This document shows positions 1-11,453 of a DNA stretch of 64,000 bases, in pieces (the stretch's first letter is position 1; each line of letters opens with the position of its first letter). The position numbers and the translations under genes are program-made. The notes under the pieces are model-generated. The model had not been told where the DNA came from. It searched no databases and was given only the letters and a program-made list of their open reading frames with translations. The stretch spans positions 24,030,501 to 24,094,500 of the forward strand of contig OZ005618.1 of assembly GCA_963930655.1 (NCBI GenBank), written 5' to 3'. This DNA is from Myrica gale (lineage: Eukaryota > Streptophyta > Magnoliopsida > Fagales > Myricaceae).

Positions 1-426
1 CTGCATTTGGCTTCTGTCAATTATGTGATCAGAAGCAAAGACCACAGAGCATGTCTCTATTATATTCCTCTAGCAAAATTAGTTTTGAGATAATCGTCAT
101 GGGCACTAGATTTGACAGCCTTTGAGCAATTGACCACAATTGAACTTGGATGCATCGGCAAAAACTCTACCTTACTGGACATCTCCCGGCGACAGGCTAG
201 TCAGCGTACGTCATAATTCCGCAGTGGTGGCTGACAAAATTTGGTCTGAATACCTCTTTCCCGTAGGAGCTTCTCTATTTATAGAAATATGTATACAAGG
301 ATTGCTAGAAAAAAAAATCACGTTACAAGAAAAGGAAATAACGATATATAAAGAAATATACTACGCTATTCCATATGTACAATTAACATATAAGGAAGGA
401 AATATCTCCGTATATCTATGTTAACA
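1..426 (-). mobile_element. 3' LTR of a Ty1/copia element (outer end unresolved)
   Basis: Read on the minus strand, a polypurine tract (TTTGAGGGGGGA, 427-438) is followed directly by TGTTAACA, the usual start of a plant LTR, at 426. Inside, a TATAAATA-type box on the minus strand (about 279-288) matches a U3 promoter. The pol reading frames lie on the internal side in the same orientation. I could not find the CA end of the LTR, so it may run past the window edge or stop before position 1. Confidence 0.7.
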
Positions 427-2530
427 TCCCCCCTCAAATTGATGTTGGAGGATCAATAAGCATCAATTTGTCAACCAAGAACTGATGTCGATGGCGAAAC
501 AGAGTTTTAGTGAACACATCAGCCGTTTGAAATTCAGTGGAAATATGAGGAAGAGTAATCACAAGCTTATCAAATACCTCACGGATGGAGTGACAATCAA
601 CTTCAATGTGTTTTGTACGCTCATGAAAAACAGGATTGACAGCGATCTGTATAGCACTGGTATTGTCAAGCATGAAGAGGAGTGGGCTGAAGCTGAGGGA
701 AGCCAAGTTCACCTAACAATCCACGAAGCCATGTAATCTCAGAACAGGCATAAGACATAACACGATACTCAGACTCAGTGGAGGATTTGGAAACACGATC
801 TTGTTTCTTACTTTTCCAAGAAATGAGAGCATTACCTAAAAACATACACCAGCCAGTAACAGAACAACGAGTGTCAGTACAACCAGCCCAATCAGCATCA
901 CTATATCTCACCAATTGTAAGGAAGGTTCTCGAGGGAAGAATAACCCGAGAGTGGAAGTGCCCTTAAGATAACGGATAATACGACGAACAACGGCTAAGT
1001 GAAGATGACGGGGAGCCTGCATAAACTGACTGACTTGTTGAACAACAAAAGAAATGTCAGGGCGAGTAATCGTCAAATAATTCAAACTGCCAACTAGTTG
1101 TCGATACAGAGACGGATCCGAGAGAAGGTCCCCCTTGTAGCGGCAAAGCTTAAGATTGATCTCCAAGGGAGTGAGAACAGGGTTACCCGATTGGAGACCA
1201 GCTAGAGAAAATCACTTCTTGCTTGTATCTGTGCTGATGTAACAAAATACCTTGCAAATTAACCTGCACCTCAAGGCCAAGAAAATATTGAAGGGAGCCA
1301 AGATCCTTCATGTGAAAAGAAGCGTGGAGATGATGATGCAGCTGCTGAATCAAGGACGCATCAGAACCAGTAATAACAATGTCATCAACATACACCAGAA
1401 GCAATACAATCCTCGTAGCAGTCTTGCGAAGAAAAAGAGAGGAATCAAACTGACTTTGAGCAAAGTGAAAATCAAGCAGAGTAGAGCGAAACTTGTCAAA
1501 CCAGCCACGCAGAGCCTGTTTCAAGCCATACAAGGAACGTTTCAGTCTACAAACCTCAGAAGAAGCCGTATTAAACATGCCGGGTGACGGAGTCATAAAG
1601 ATTTCTTCCTTGAGATCCCCATGCAGAAAAGTATTTTTCACATCCATTTGTCGAAGAGACCAACCCTGAGAAGCACCAAGAGCCAAGATAGTGCGTACAG
1701 TAGTCATTTTAGCGACGGGGGCAAACGTCTCATCATAAACAATACCATACTCCTGACAATTTCCAAGAGCCACGAGACGAGCCTTATATCGGTCCAGAGA
1801 TCCATCAGATCGAAACTTGATGGAGTACACCCATTTACAGCCAATAGGGTTCACACCAGAAGGACATGCCACAATATCCCAAGTGTGGTTTTCTTGAAGC
1901 GCCTGAAGTTCGTCACGCATGGCTTGCTGCAAACAGGCTTGAGTAGTGGCCTGAGTATAAGAGTGAGGAACATGAACATGATTGAGAGTGGCAGTAAACG
2001 AGGTAGGAGAAAAACCATACCAATCCGGAGCACGGGACACACGAGTGGAGCGTCGAGGTGAGGATCAGATGGCGGAGCAGTATCAGGAAGGGGCGTTGAG
2101 GTGAAAGACGACGATGATAGACAAGTCCTGGCTTAAAACGTTCAACAGACAAAGGCTGATCATCGAAAGCAGGAAGAAAAGCAAGAGGAGAATCAGAAGG
2201 AACATGAGACTGAAAGAAATATTGATTTTCAAAGAAAATCACATTCCTAGATATCCGAAACTTACGAGAATGAGCATCATAACAGACGAAACCTTTCTGG
2301 GTAGTACTGTAACCCATAAAGGCACACTGAACGGACTGAGTAGCAAGCTTGTGACGATCAATAGGTGGAAGATGGACAAAGCAAACACACCCAAAAGTAT
2401 GAAGAGAATGATAGGAGAAACACCAAATAAACGAAAATAAGGAGGGTCAAAGGAAAGAGTAGCTGTTGGCAAACGATTAATCAAATAAACAGCCGTAGAT
2501 AAAACTTCAACCCAATACTGACTAAAAAAT
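427..2530 (-). pseudogene. Ty1/copia pol remnant: integrase end, reverse transcriptase, RNase H
   Basis: Minus-strand frames in copia order. About 2520-2240 is the integrase C-terminal part (YLINRLP, then the GYS..QKG..CYD motif). About 2040-1190 is reverse transcriptase (DRYKARLVALG, DVKNTFLHGD, and catalytic YVDD). About 1166-440 is RNase H ([40 protein letters not shown]). The reading shifts frame near 2040, 1180 and 690, so no intact polyprotein remains. Everything upstream of the integrase middle (gag, protease, zinc finger, 5' LTR) is absent: copia similarity stops near 2530. The element is a dead 3' fragment. The orientation and PPT/LTR junction agree with each other. Confidence 0.93.
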
Positions 2531-3428
2531 GTAGCTATCGTATGCTGATAGTGTATTTGAACCGTCAGGATGTATAATCTTTCTTATTAAGTAATTAAAA
2601 TGTCAAAGATGACAAAAAAAAAGAGAAGAAAAGAAAGTGTAGACTTTTATGTTTGCTCTTATCTAGTTTTGTAAGACAGGAAATCTCCCATGATCCACGT
2701 CTCCGACAACTCTTCAAGAACTAATAAAGTGGTGAATATTATATGGGCATTGCAGACTCAACACTCGGTAGGTGGCATATGCGTTATAATATCAAGTCAC
2801 TACTGCCAACGACGAATACTATCAATCACAAGGATAGATGGAATATACGACAATATAAACAAGTACTAATTAGTATTCTATAGCCCAGGGTTTTACACCA
2901 GAAAATAAATGTCTGGCATGACAAACCAGACATTTAGGAAAAATAAAAAGGCACTTTCTTGTTCTTCAATTCTGCAACCACCGGCTAAGCCTTGAGTTCT
3001 AGGCACAAAAATCAATCCATAGCACAATTCACCTTAAACTCAAAGCACTTTACATCTTGATTTCCCAAGGAAAATTGTCTGCCTACTAATAAATTACCAT
3101 GCTATCCAGGATTTGCACTTAATTGAAAGGCCAATAGCCAAAAATTCCCTCTCCTCTGTTCATATGAGCTGTTAACTGCATCACTGACAGTTTCTTTGTA
3201 GGTCTGACCTCTTGTGTTCTGATATTCACACGCCATAACCCCCAGCTCAAAGCTTTACTTCACTCGCTTATTACAGAATATACAGGATCTTCTTCATCAA
3301 CACCACCTAAAGTGAAAAAACTATTACACTGAACCCAAGAAATGGAAGAAAAAAAAAGGAGGGGGGGGGACAGATCGAGAAACTCAAATGCTGTCTAGGG
3401 CAATGCAATTTGTGGTCATACCCAAGAC
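2531..3428. other. Spacer and 3' flank of the PUMILIO gene
   Basis: No coding frame or domain is visible. The part next to 3428 is probably the PUM 3'UTR (minus strand). A poly-G run lies near 3361-3369. Otherwise I see nothing in it. Confidence 0.5.
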
Positions 3429-6400
3429 TTATTTCTTCAAACCACAGCTAGAGAGAACCTTCTTCCCATATGGGCTTGACTGAAGCACAGGATCATGTTG
3501 TCTTATGGCTGCCACTAATGCAGTATGGAAAGCTCCCTGCTCAACAAGTGCAGTGATAATTAAAGGATTATTATCCAAAACAAAAAGAACCACAACCAAA
3601 TTCTCACTTTCCATTGGTATCAAGTAGTTGCTCCAAGTAGGAGAATTTCCAGAGGAGATAACATGAACAAAAGAAAAAGCCAGAAACTTAATGAACCTTT
3701 TTCCTTTTTTTTCTTTCTTTCTGATTTTTAGATCGCCTTAGTCACATGATAAAGCCTACCTTCACATTTCCGATATCCTACATGAACAAAAGAAAAAGCT
3801 GGAAACTTAATGAACCTCTTTCCTTTTTTTTTCTTCTGATTTTTAGATCGCCTTAGTCACACGATAAAGCCTACTTTCACATTTCCAATATCCTACATGA
3901 ACAAAAGATGGAAACTTAATGAGCCTCTCTCATAATTTTTTCTGATTTTTAGATCGTCTTTCTAACGCGATAAAGCCTGCTTTCACATTTCCTTAATTTT
4001 TGAAGCTTTCTTTCCCTCTCTTACTCTCCTGCAGCACTTCATAAGCTGGAAACATGGGTTCTCAGGATAGAAACTGACAGAAACGAAATTCAGATTAAAG
4101 AGAAGTCTCCATGAAAAAGAAATGGGCGCAGAAATCTAATGAGGATTGCAAAAGCCAAAAGGTTCACACCAAAAGGGCAGAGATTCTCAGAAAACAAGAT
4201 TAATTATTCCCAAGTTTCTAAGTGTACGGTAATATCACATTGTAAAGCAAAAAACGCGATTTCCTTAAAACAAAAGATAGTTTACAACATTGCACTTACT
4301 GACCTTTGACTGATTTAGTGCTGCTTGGATAACATAATTGCCATAAGGGTCTTGCATAATTTGATCTAATCGAGGATCACCAATCAGCTCTTGGATAATA
4401 TGAGATTGCTGTTCTTCACCTGCATGCCTCAGACATTTCTCGACCACATTACTGCTAAATTTTTGCATGGACAAGTCTCCATAGTTACCCTCCAATTGGC
4501 CAAGAATATCTAGTGCTGCCCATGGAAGTCGTAGCTCCAACACAAATTGCACAACATAATTCCTGTAGAAGTGAAATTTTAGATTCCAAATCACAAATAA
4601 TGCCTTGTTACATTTTTGGCTATGCGTACTATTTCACAAATAAACTGCCTAGAGTGGACCAGAAAAATGAACTGCCAAAGTTGATCCACTTGCAGCTGAG
4701 CCCTCAAACAACAAGGTTGGTTCTCAATCATGATAACTACACGCATGGCATGTATACAAGTGTGTCTGGGTTCCTTAGACCACTAAAATTCAGGGGCATC
4801 ATAATCAAGTCGAGCAAATATTTGCTTGTTGCCGATTTTATTTACTAAAAACATGCACATGCACGTAACATGTAGGTATATGTATGCGAATGAGTACTAT
4901 GTAATCTAAGTAAATAACAGAACTTGACATCTTTGTAAAACATTGTTTGATAAATCTCTAAGCTGAAAAAAACCTCATTCCATACATTTCAGGATAAGTA
5001 GACAACCCATCCCTGGCCATCTGCTTGGAGCCAGGCGTTTCTGTACCTTACATCACGAATGACCTAATTAATTCATTCTTTTCATTGTGGTAACAAGTGC
5101 ATCTGAACTCCTCCCAGAAAAGATGTGTTTTATAATCATGCAGTTCTCATCATGTGTGAAAGAGAGAAGATACAATGGCTAAAGAAAAGAAACGTGGGAA
5201 AAAAGAGTACCCATATGGATCTTGGGAGAGGAGTAGAGCATGTGATGTGATCTTGCAGACTAAACGTCGTCTTGGTTCACCGTCTGAATGGCCAAGGCAT
5301 TTTTGAAGAACGCAACAGCCATGGCGGTCCGTTGCAAGGTCAATGCAATTAGCAGTTGCAGCTTCAAAGAGGAACTGCAATAGAAAACATTAATGTTTCA
5401 TTTCATGCAGCAAATTTCTTTGGATTGCTAAATCTAATGTACTTAACATCTGTGATAGAGGAACAGATGCATCCATATATAGGAGCTGATCAAATGGAAG
5501 ATGATAGTTTTAGTCAAGAGGTGCAAGGAAATTGGAAAAAGTTCATTTTAATTTCTATTTACTTGATCGGTAAGTTACACTTGCACCCAATGGGACTTAA
5601 TCCAAGACCTCAGCTCATTCATAAGAGAATAACAGAGTCAACTCACGTAGTATAGTCACAATTTTGCCACCTCAAAGTGTGAGGCATGTAATATGCTAAA
5701 TGCTTCATCATAGAGGAACAAAATCATCATCAGATCAATTGAGTTAACACAAGTGAGTATATTGAATAGGCTTTGTGCAAGTGTTGCTATTCGTGTATGA
5801 ACTAGGCACTACCATGTGAATGTAGAATCATTTATGTTTCCAGTGATATCTGAAATGAGCCAATGTACTAAAGCTTTTAAGGGCAGAAGTACAAGATAGA
5901 AATTCCCCACAGTTCCATACTTCAAATAATTTTAGCAACCGAATTATGAACAACAATGCCTACGCAATCACCAAAGAGGCCACTGAGATGTGCAAAATAT
6001 TTCTTCCATCTTCCCCAATATTAAGTGAGACAAGAAGTAACAAAATAACGCTAAAGCATAAAAGCAAACAAATAAGAGAAGACATGCTTAATGAGTTACC
6101 GCAGAGATGCAAAACCAATGGTAGGGGTCCTGCTAAGAAACCTCTAGGACAAAAAATAAACTCTGGCACCTTCCAATGTTTATTCCTTATACAAGGTATG
6201 GATGCTTGGAATCCAAAATATTGGTGCAAATGCAAAAGAGACACTAATGGGTTCTTAGGATATGGATCTCCAAAATAAATCTATTTTGATAAGGAAAAAA
6301 TCATTTTTTTTCACTTTTAAATTTCATTAGCCTCCTGCTCTGAAGACCACTTCCTAATCTCTTCCACTTGAGGAATGTAGAGCTAAAAGATTTCACGGTG

Positions 6401-6615
6401 GTCAATTTGAGGTGCAACTCATTTAACAAGCACAATTATGGCTAAAAACTTGTATAAAGCCAGAAGTTGAAGCAAGCTATGTTGTTCCCTTTTTTTCAGC
6501 ACCTTCTATTCTTAAGGCAAGCTATGCTGGATTTAACTCTTTTCATATATAGACATAATCTCTTGTCGGGCCGGGTACACAAAGTGGCCCGACCTTGGGA
6601 GCTCTCGGGTTATAA

Positions 6616-6646
<31 letters not shown>

Positions 6647-8635
6647 CATAATCTAGCTTAGAAAAGGGGTGACATCCTTTGTACACTTTCAACTTGAGGA
6701 TGTCTTGCCTCTATGACCAGTAAACCTAACAGGAATAATTCGTGGAACATCATGTGCACAATGTGGTAAACATCTTTTTCACACAAGTATTTCTGTTACC
6801 ACACAAGCTTAACTGAAAAAGTATATGTGCAAAACATATAATTCTTACCTCGCTGTATTCAGGCACTAATTTCTGCAAGCAGCGCTGTGCAACATGATTT
6901 CCATTAACGTTTTTCATTAAAGTCACGATACCTGGCTTCAATGAGGAAACAATCATGGAGAACTGCTCTGGAGTCTTAAGGGTTTCAATGACCTTCTGAA
7001 CAGCCCTAGTCCTGCCGTTTGGAAGAAAAAAGTCAGCAGAAAACTAAACATCAATTCTAAACAGTAAAAATATTGCAGAATAACAAACGCGTCTTAGAGA
7101 GAGAGAGAGAGACAGAGACAGAGAGCCAACCCATGCATATTACATGAAATCCTAACGAGTTCCCCAGATTGTCTAGTGATGGTGTGAAGTATTTGCATCC
7201 GCTGATCCTCATCACAAATTTCAAGCAGCTTCTGAACTAGATAATTTCCAAAAGGATCTGTCATGAGGTCAACAATGTAATCAACAATCTCAACAAAAAT
7301 CTTTTCAACATCTGTTGGGGCTCCCTCGGCCAATTTTCTCTGCAAGAAGCGACAACCATGTTGGTCTTTGGCCATGAGATATACTCTGCCAGCGACTTCA
7401 TTAACAGAGTTATACTTTTGAGGCAGTGGCTTCAGATAAACACTTTTAAGATCAGTAGTTTTAGGGGAGAAACCCCATGAGTTCAAACTATCTAACTGGA
7501 AGTCTACAGTCCTTGGAGTAGAAATGCTATCCCAGAGCTGATGATGTGAGGGAACTTCCCCATTTTGAGTGACATTGTCTACCGATTCTTTTCCATCAAC
7601 AGAGCCAAACTTCACAGTTTTGAGTGTGTTCATTCCTTGGGACCTTGTCAGAATTCTTTCAGGAAACTTATGTTTTGCCACTTTGACCAGACCTGGCATT
7701 GCATCAGATTCTGTGAAAGAGAGGGCAGGATGTGGTTGGTTTGAACCCCTATAGTTTGTCCAAAATGATTCTTGTCTTGATTTTACAAGCTGGTTAGAGA
7801 TTGGCACCTCAAAATAGGGCTGTCTCAGGTTCTCACTCATCAGCCTAGTCGTGACATTCCCCTGTGCTTGAATAGAATGCTGAGCGTCAAATCGCTGAAT
7901 AGGAAACTGCTGCAAGTACAAGTACTGCCGATGCTTCCTATAATATTGTTCCTCTTCCACATTGCTCCAACTGGTCGGAGGCGGGTTTATTTGATGTGAA
8001 TGAGAATAAGGCAGCACAGATTGTGCACCCGGGAATAACTGTTCCTGATCTGGCATTGCAGGAACATGCACTCCAGGAACTGGCACATTAGAGAGGAACT
8101 GGAAGCCTTGAACCGCATTAACAAATGGGACAGTAGCAGAAAAATTCTCTGGGACAACCCTCATCTGTGGATTCAGATTGGAATTTGGTTTCTCTAAGAC
8201 ATTTAGATAGTGGCCACCCAAGAACATGGAGCAATTTTCTAAGGATTTAGACTCTGGCAGAGGACCCCCAGCTCCCACCGTCATACCATCAGTAAAGCCC
8301 AATGCTGCAAATGCTGATGTCAAGGACTGGTCATCGGGCAGATTCATTTCCTCTCTTCCTCTTATAATAGGTGATTGCTTAATTTTATTCACTGAGATTT
8401 TTCCCTCATCCAAACTCCCATAGTTTTGGAGTTTCTCACTGATGGGCCTTTTACAGGAATTCACATGGATGGAAGACAAACTTCCCTCCAGAGACGCCAT
8501 CTTTGGTCCAGATTCATCATAATGTAGTTTCCCATAAGTGGCAATTGGAATCTCACCGAGAAGCTTCTCCAACTCATCATGTTCCAGTTCAGTTCTCATT
8601 TCCTTCATTTCGCGAATCACAGAAGGTTTAAACAT
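3429..8635 (-). CDS. PUMILIO (PUF) RNA-binding protein, APUM12-like
   Basis: Cytoplasmic sequence-specific RNA-binding protein that represses or destabilises mRNAs through 3'UTR sites. Coding exons (minus): 8635-7131, 7011-6849, 5374-5211, 4562-4304, 3536-3429. All junctions are GT-AG and the total of 2199 nt gives 732 aa. Residues 1 to about 400 are low-complexity and unconserved. Eight PUF repeats follow, with RNA-contact motifs CRFLQ (R1, about 428), NYLVQ (R2), TRAVQ (R3), NHVAQ (R4), CCVLQ (R5), NYVVQ (R6), SNVVE (R7) and NYVIQ (R8). By the established PUF code this predicts a site beginning UGUA. R3 has Thr instead of the usual Cys/Ser, so its base preference is less certain. The start is the first ATG after a likely 5'UTR intron acceptor (TTTGGCAG at 8641). 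The APUM12 assignment rests on the N-terminal EL..LL.EIP motif and on synteny, both from memory; APUM7/8 are alternatives. Confidence 0.93.
3661..3993. repeat. Three-copy tandem repeat in the last PUM intron
   Basis: Units start at 3661, 3780 and 3895 (periods about 119 and 115 bp). Each begins ACATGAACAAAAG and carries the shared segments AACTTAATGA, CTGATTTTTAGATCG and GATAAAGCCT. Copies one and two are close to identical; the third has lost about 10 bp after its start. The array lies wholly inside intron 3537-4303. Confidence 0.85.
6545..6654 (+). mobile_element. Short poly(A)-tailed retroposon with target-site duplication
   Basis: The 17-bp direct repeat ATATATAGACATAATCT occurs at 6545-6561 and 6638-6654. 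Between the copies is a GC-rich segment (CTTGTCGGGCCGGG...GGGTTAT) followed by 13 A and then TA repeats. Flanking direct repeats plus a 3' A-tail are the signature of LINE-mediated retroposition, so this is probably a heavily 5'-truncated SINE or other retroposed RNA. It sits in PUM intron 5375-6848. The source RNA was not recognised. Confidence 0.6.
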
Positions 8636-9710
8636 CCAAACTGCCAAATAGAGTAAGCTTTACCAGGCAAAGAAGATCCACATAACAAAAGTCCTTCAAT
8701 TCAGCAAGGAAAAAAAGATTACTTAAACCAGTAAGAATTTTAAGATTGAAAACAATCTTAAAAGCTTCATTCAAACTAATTAGACGAAAGATCATCAACT
8801 TCGCTGCATCTAACAACTTAAGAAATTTGTTTACAAGATTCCAACGTGCATTGTGCAATAAGAAAACATTTATTATCGTAAAGAACCATCCATTCCAACC
8901 GGAGTTGTTTCCTAGCAAGAGTTATTTTCCTTATGGACTAAAGAACCATCTGATGAAAACCATGATCGTGACCGTTCCCACTAAGGCAACTAATCTTCCA
9001 AATTCCAAGTTAGAGAATGATTGATTTGATTCATCATCTTCAATACCCCTGTGACCAAAGTCCCCAAACCAAGACACGATTATGTCAAAAATGAAAACAA
9101 AAGGAAAACTTTAAAAGCAGCAATTCACACAACAGGAAGACTAGCTAAGATCAGTAAATACTACCAGATTCTAAACTAGGAAACAATGCCAAAAACCAGG
9201 TTCGGGAACAGAGCCCAAAAGAACTTCGGAACGACTATCATCATCATCGACGTTATCAGACCAATTCAAATGCCTATGTCCAATAAAAGCAAAAAATAAA
9301 AAATAAATCCGAATGGGAGAGCAATTCCTATAGAATCAGAATCCAAATTCCACCAGTTCGTCAACATAACACCCAGATATCGCCCGATCATCAGAAGAAA
9401 ATCCAGAATCACAGATAATCAGAACTCCAAAAGCGATGAAGGAATAATGCAGATGAAACTCAAAAGCCAATAAGTCATACAGAGTAACAAAGAGAAACCC
9501 ATGTCTGGAAAAAGGCGTACCAGCGACAGAAGAGTCTGTATTAGAGAGAAAACGAGGCCACGGCTGAGTGTGAACACAGAAGATGTACCAAAAAGAGAAG
9601 ATAAAAAAGTGTGGCGGCGTGAAGAAGAAGGAGAAGGAGAGGTTTTCAATGGACTGAAGAGAGAGTGGAGGAAGAGAGGGTAAGAGGTGGCATTGGCTAT
9701 GTACCATAAT
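8636..9710 (-). promoter_or_regulatory. PUM 5' leader with probable 5'UTR intron
   Basis: The only in-frame ATG lies 6 nt downstream of a good acceptor (CAG at 8641-8643). The donor is less clear; GTACGC at 9515-9520 is a candidate. That would give a leader intron of about 880 bp and a first exon near 9521-9700. No long frame fits coding sequence here. The transcription start and TATA box were not determined. Confidence 0.4.
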
Positions 9711-11453
9711 ACGATGGAACACAACAACACACGCAAACTACAATGCGAGATTAGCAAATTACATGCAAGGAATAACATTATGCAATGCCATGGTCTCTCT
9801 CCTCAGTCTCTCTCTCTCTCGGTACGTTTCTGGTTTACGAGTTGTGACATTACTTCTATAGTTATTATAATAATGTTTTGGTTTCAATATACGCATAAAC
9901 GGCACCATTTAGGACTTGGTCTTATTTCTCTCTCTCTGTTTTTTTTTTTCCTTTTTTAATACTAAATTAACTTACTATTTTTTGTTAGATTTATCTTGAT
10001 AATACGAGGAAGTTGTATTTTATTAATTTACAGTGTCTTATTTGGTGACATCTAAAATTTAAATCTTTTTAGTTTATGAAACCCATATACGTATGATTGA
10101 TGAAGAGTAGGCTTTACAACCCACCAAACTTTTTAAGGGTAATGAGCATTTAATTTCCCATATTCCTTCTTTCTTTTACTTTCTATATTTTGAGAAAAAC
10201 TATAAAAGAGATATCCTCTCTCCCTCTCCCTCAATTGTATTTATACCTCTGTTGAATTTATAAAGTATGAAATCATGCAATATTTATTTTAAAATCTGGC
10301 ATAATTTAGATAATGATATAATTAAATCTTCTCAATTTTCACCATAATTAATTACAAACCATGCTTGATTCTATAGTAACTCCCTTCTCAACCCACATAA
10401 ACATTCGCATGAGATTTCTTTTTACAAAATCTCACTACAACAAACTGACGGAAAAGGTTAACTGGTAAGTACGAGGATCGTATTAACTCATGTAGCCCAC
10501 GTTAAACTCTATAACAACTGTAAAAAATTCGAAGTTAACAACGATTGTCTCGAGATACGCATTTATACAAAGCATGTCGTCCGGCAAAGAATAGGTACCT
10601 TAGAGATGGATTGGAGTGATCCAACTCATGAAAATTAAAGATTTGGCCGGCCTTACCGAGATGAAAATTTGGAATCACATAGGAGGTCAACGTGTGTAAG
10701 TTCAGAAGTTTAGATGGCTACAATTTTGGAATTATACTGGCGTATTTATGCTATAAGGTTTACACCAAACTCCATAAAGAAACCTTTGATCAACTTGCCC
10801 GTCCACATCAAAATTCCTTGGCGTTTAGGGATTACCAGAATGATGCAGGTCCTTGTTTCAAACCCGTAGCTCTTTTCAAACTGTTGCCGCTTTCTTGTAT
10901 TGGGATTAATAAATAAATACATGGTTGATTCCACGTTCCTACTTTGCTGTTTCTCGAGTCCAATTTAGTCATAAAAGAATATCATCTTCTTCATTGAATA
11001 GGCTCACGTGAATCTTCGAGTTGCTTTTCTCTACCTCCCACTTGTCCTGTATTGACCAGCTTACATCACAAAGCAACATAAGAGTGTCCAAGATCTATCA
11101 TAGCACAAGCTTTGAGAAGCAGAGAGAAATGGCAGAATAATTAATCCCCTCGTGCATGGACAACAGAGAAAACCCCAAGTAGCTACAGAGAGAGAATTCT
11201 TGGACTGGAAATCGCTAATGGCAGTCCCCAAAGCTAAAAAAAGCATTATAAACTGGACGTTCTACATGTAACGGCATTACTCTTTAAGCCCTGAAAACAT
11301 GTCTCACCAGAAGTTTGGTTTTTACTGGGACATCTTTAATTTACAAAAAAAATCAAACTAACATATGCTGCTACTCAAGTTCCTTCCACTCGTCACTCTT
11401 CCCCCCTCGCATCTAACCAAAGCCGCTTGAGAAACCGCTATCGGAAGTCAAAC
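9711..11453. other. Intergenic spacer between the PUM promoter and the CPN60B 3' end
   Basis: AT-rich sequence with short CT/GA runs (9797-9830, 9920-9960). The segment nearest 11453 should be the CPN60B 3'UTR. No gene, RNA or dispersed element was recognised. Confidence 0.5.

Noticed and set aside
1252-2440. Plus-strand frames over the copia region
   Set aside because: Antisense shadows of the minus-strand reverse transcriptase/RNase H frames.
8636-8647. Upstream extension of PUM to position 8647
   Set aside because: That start is TTG, not ATG, and includes the CAG of a splice acceptor; ATG at 8635 is used instead.
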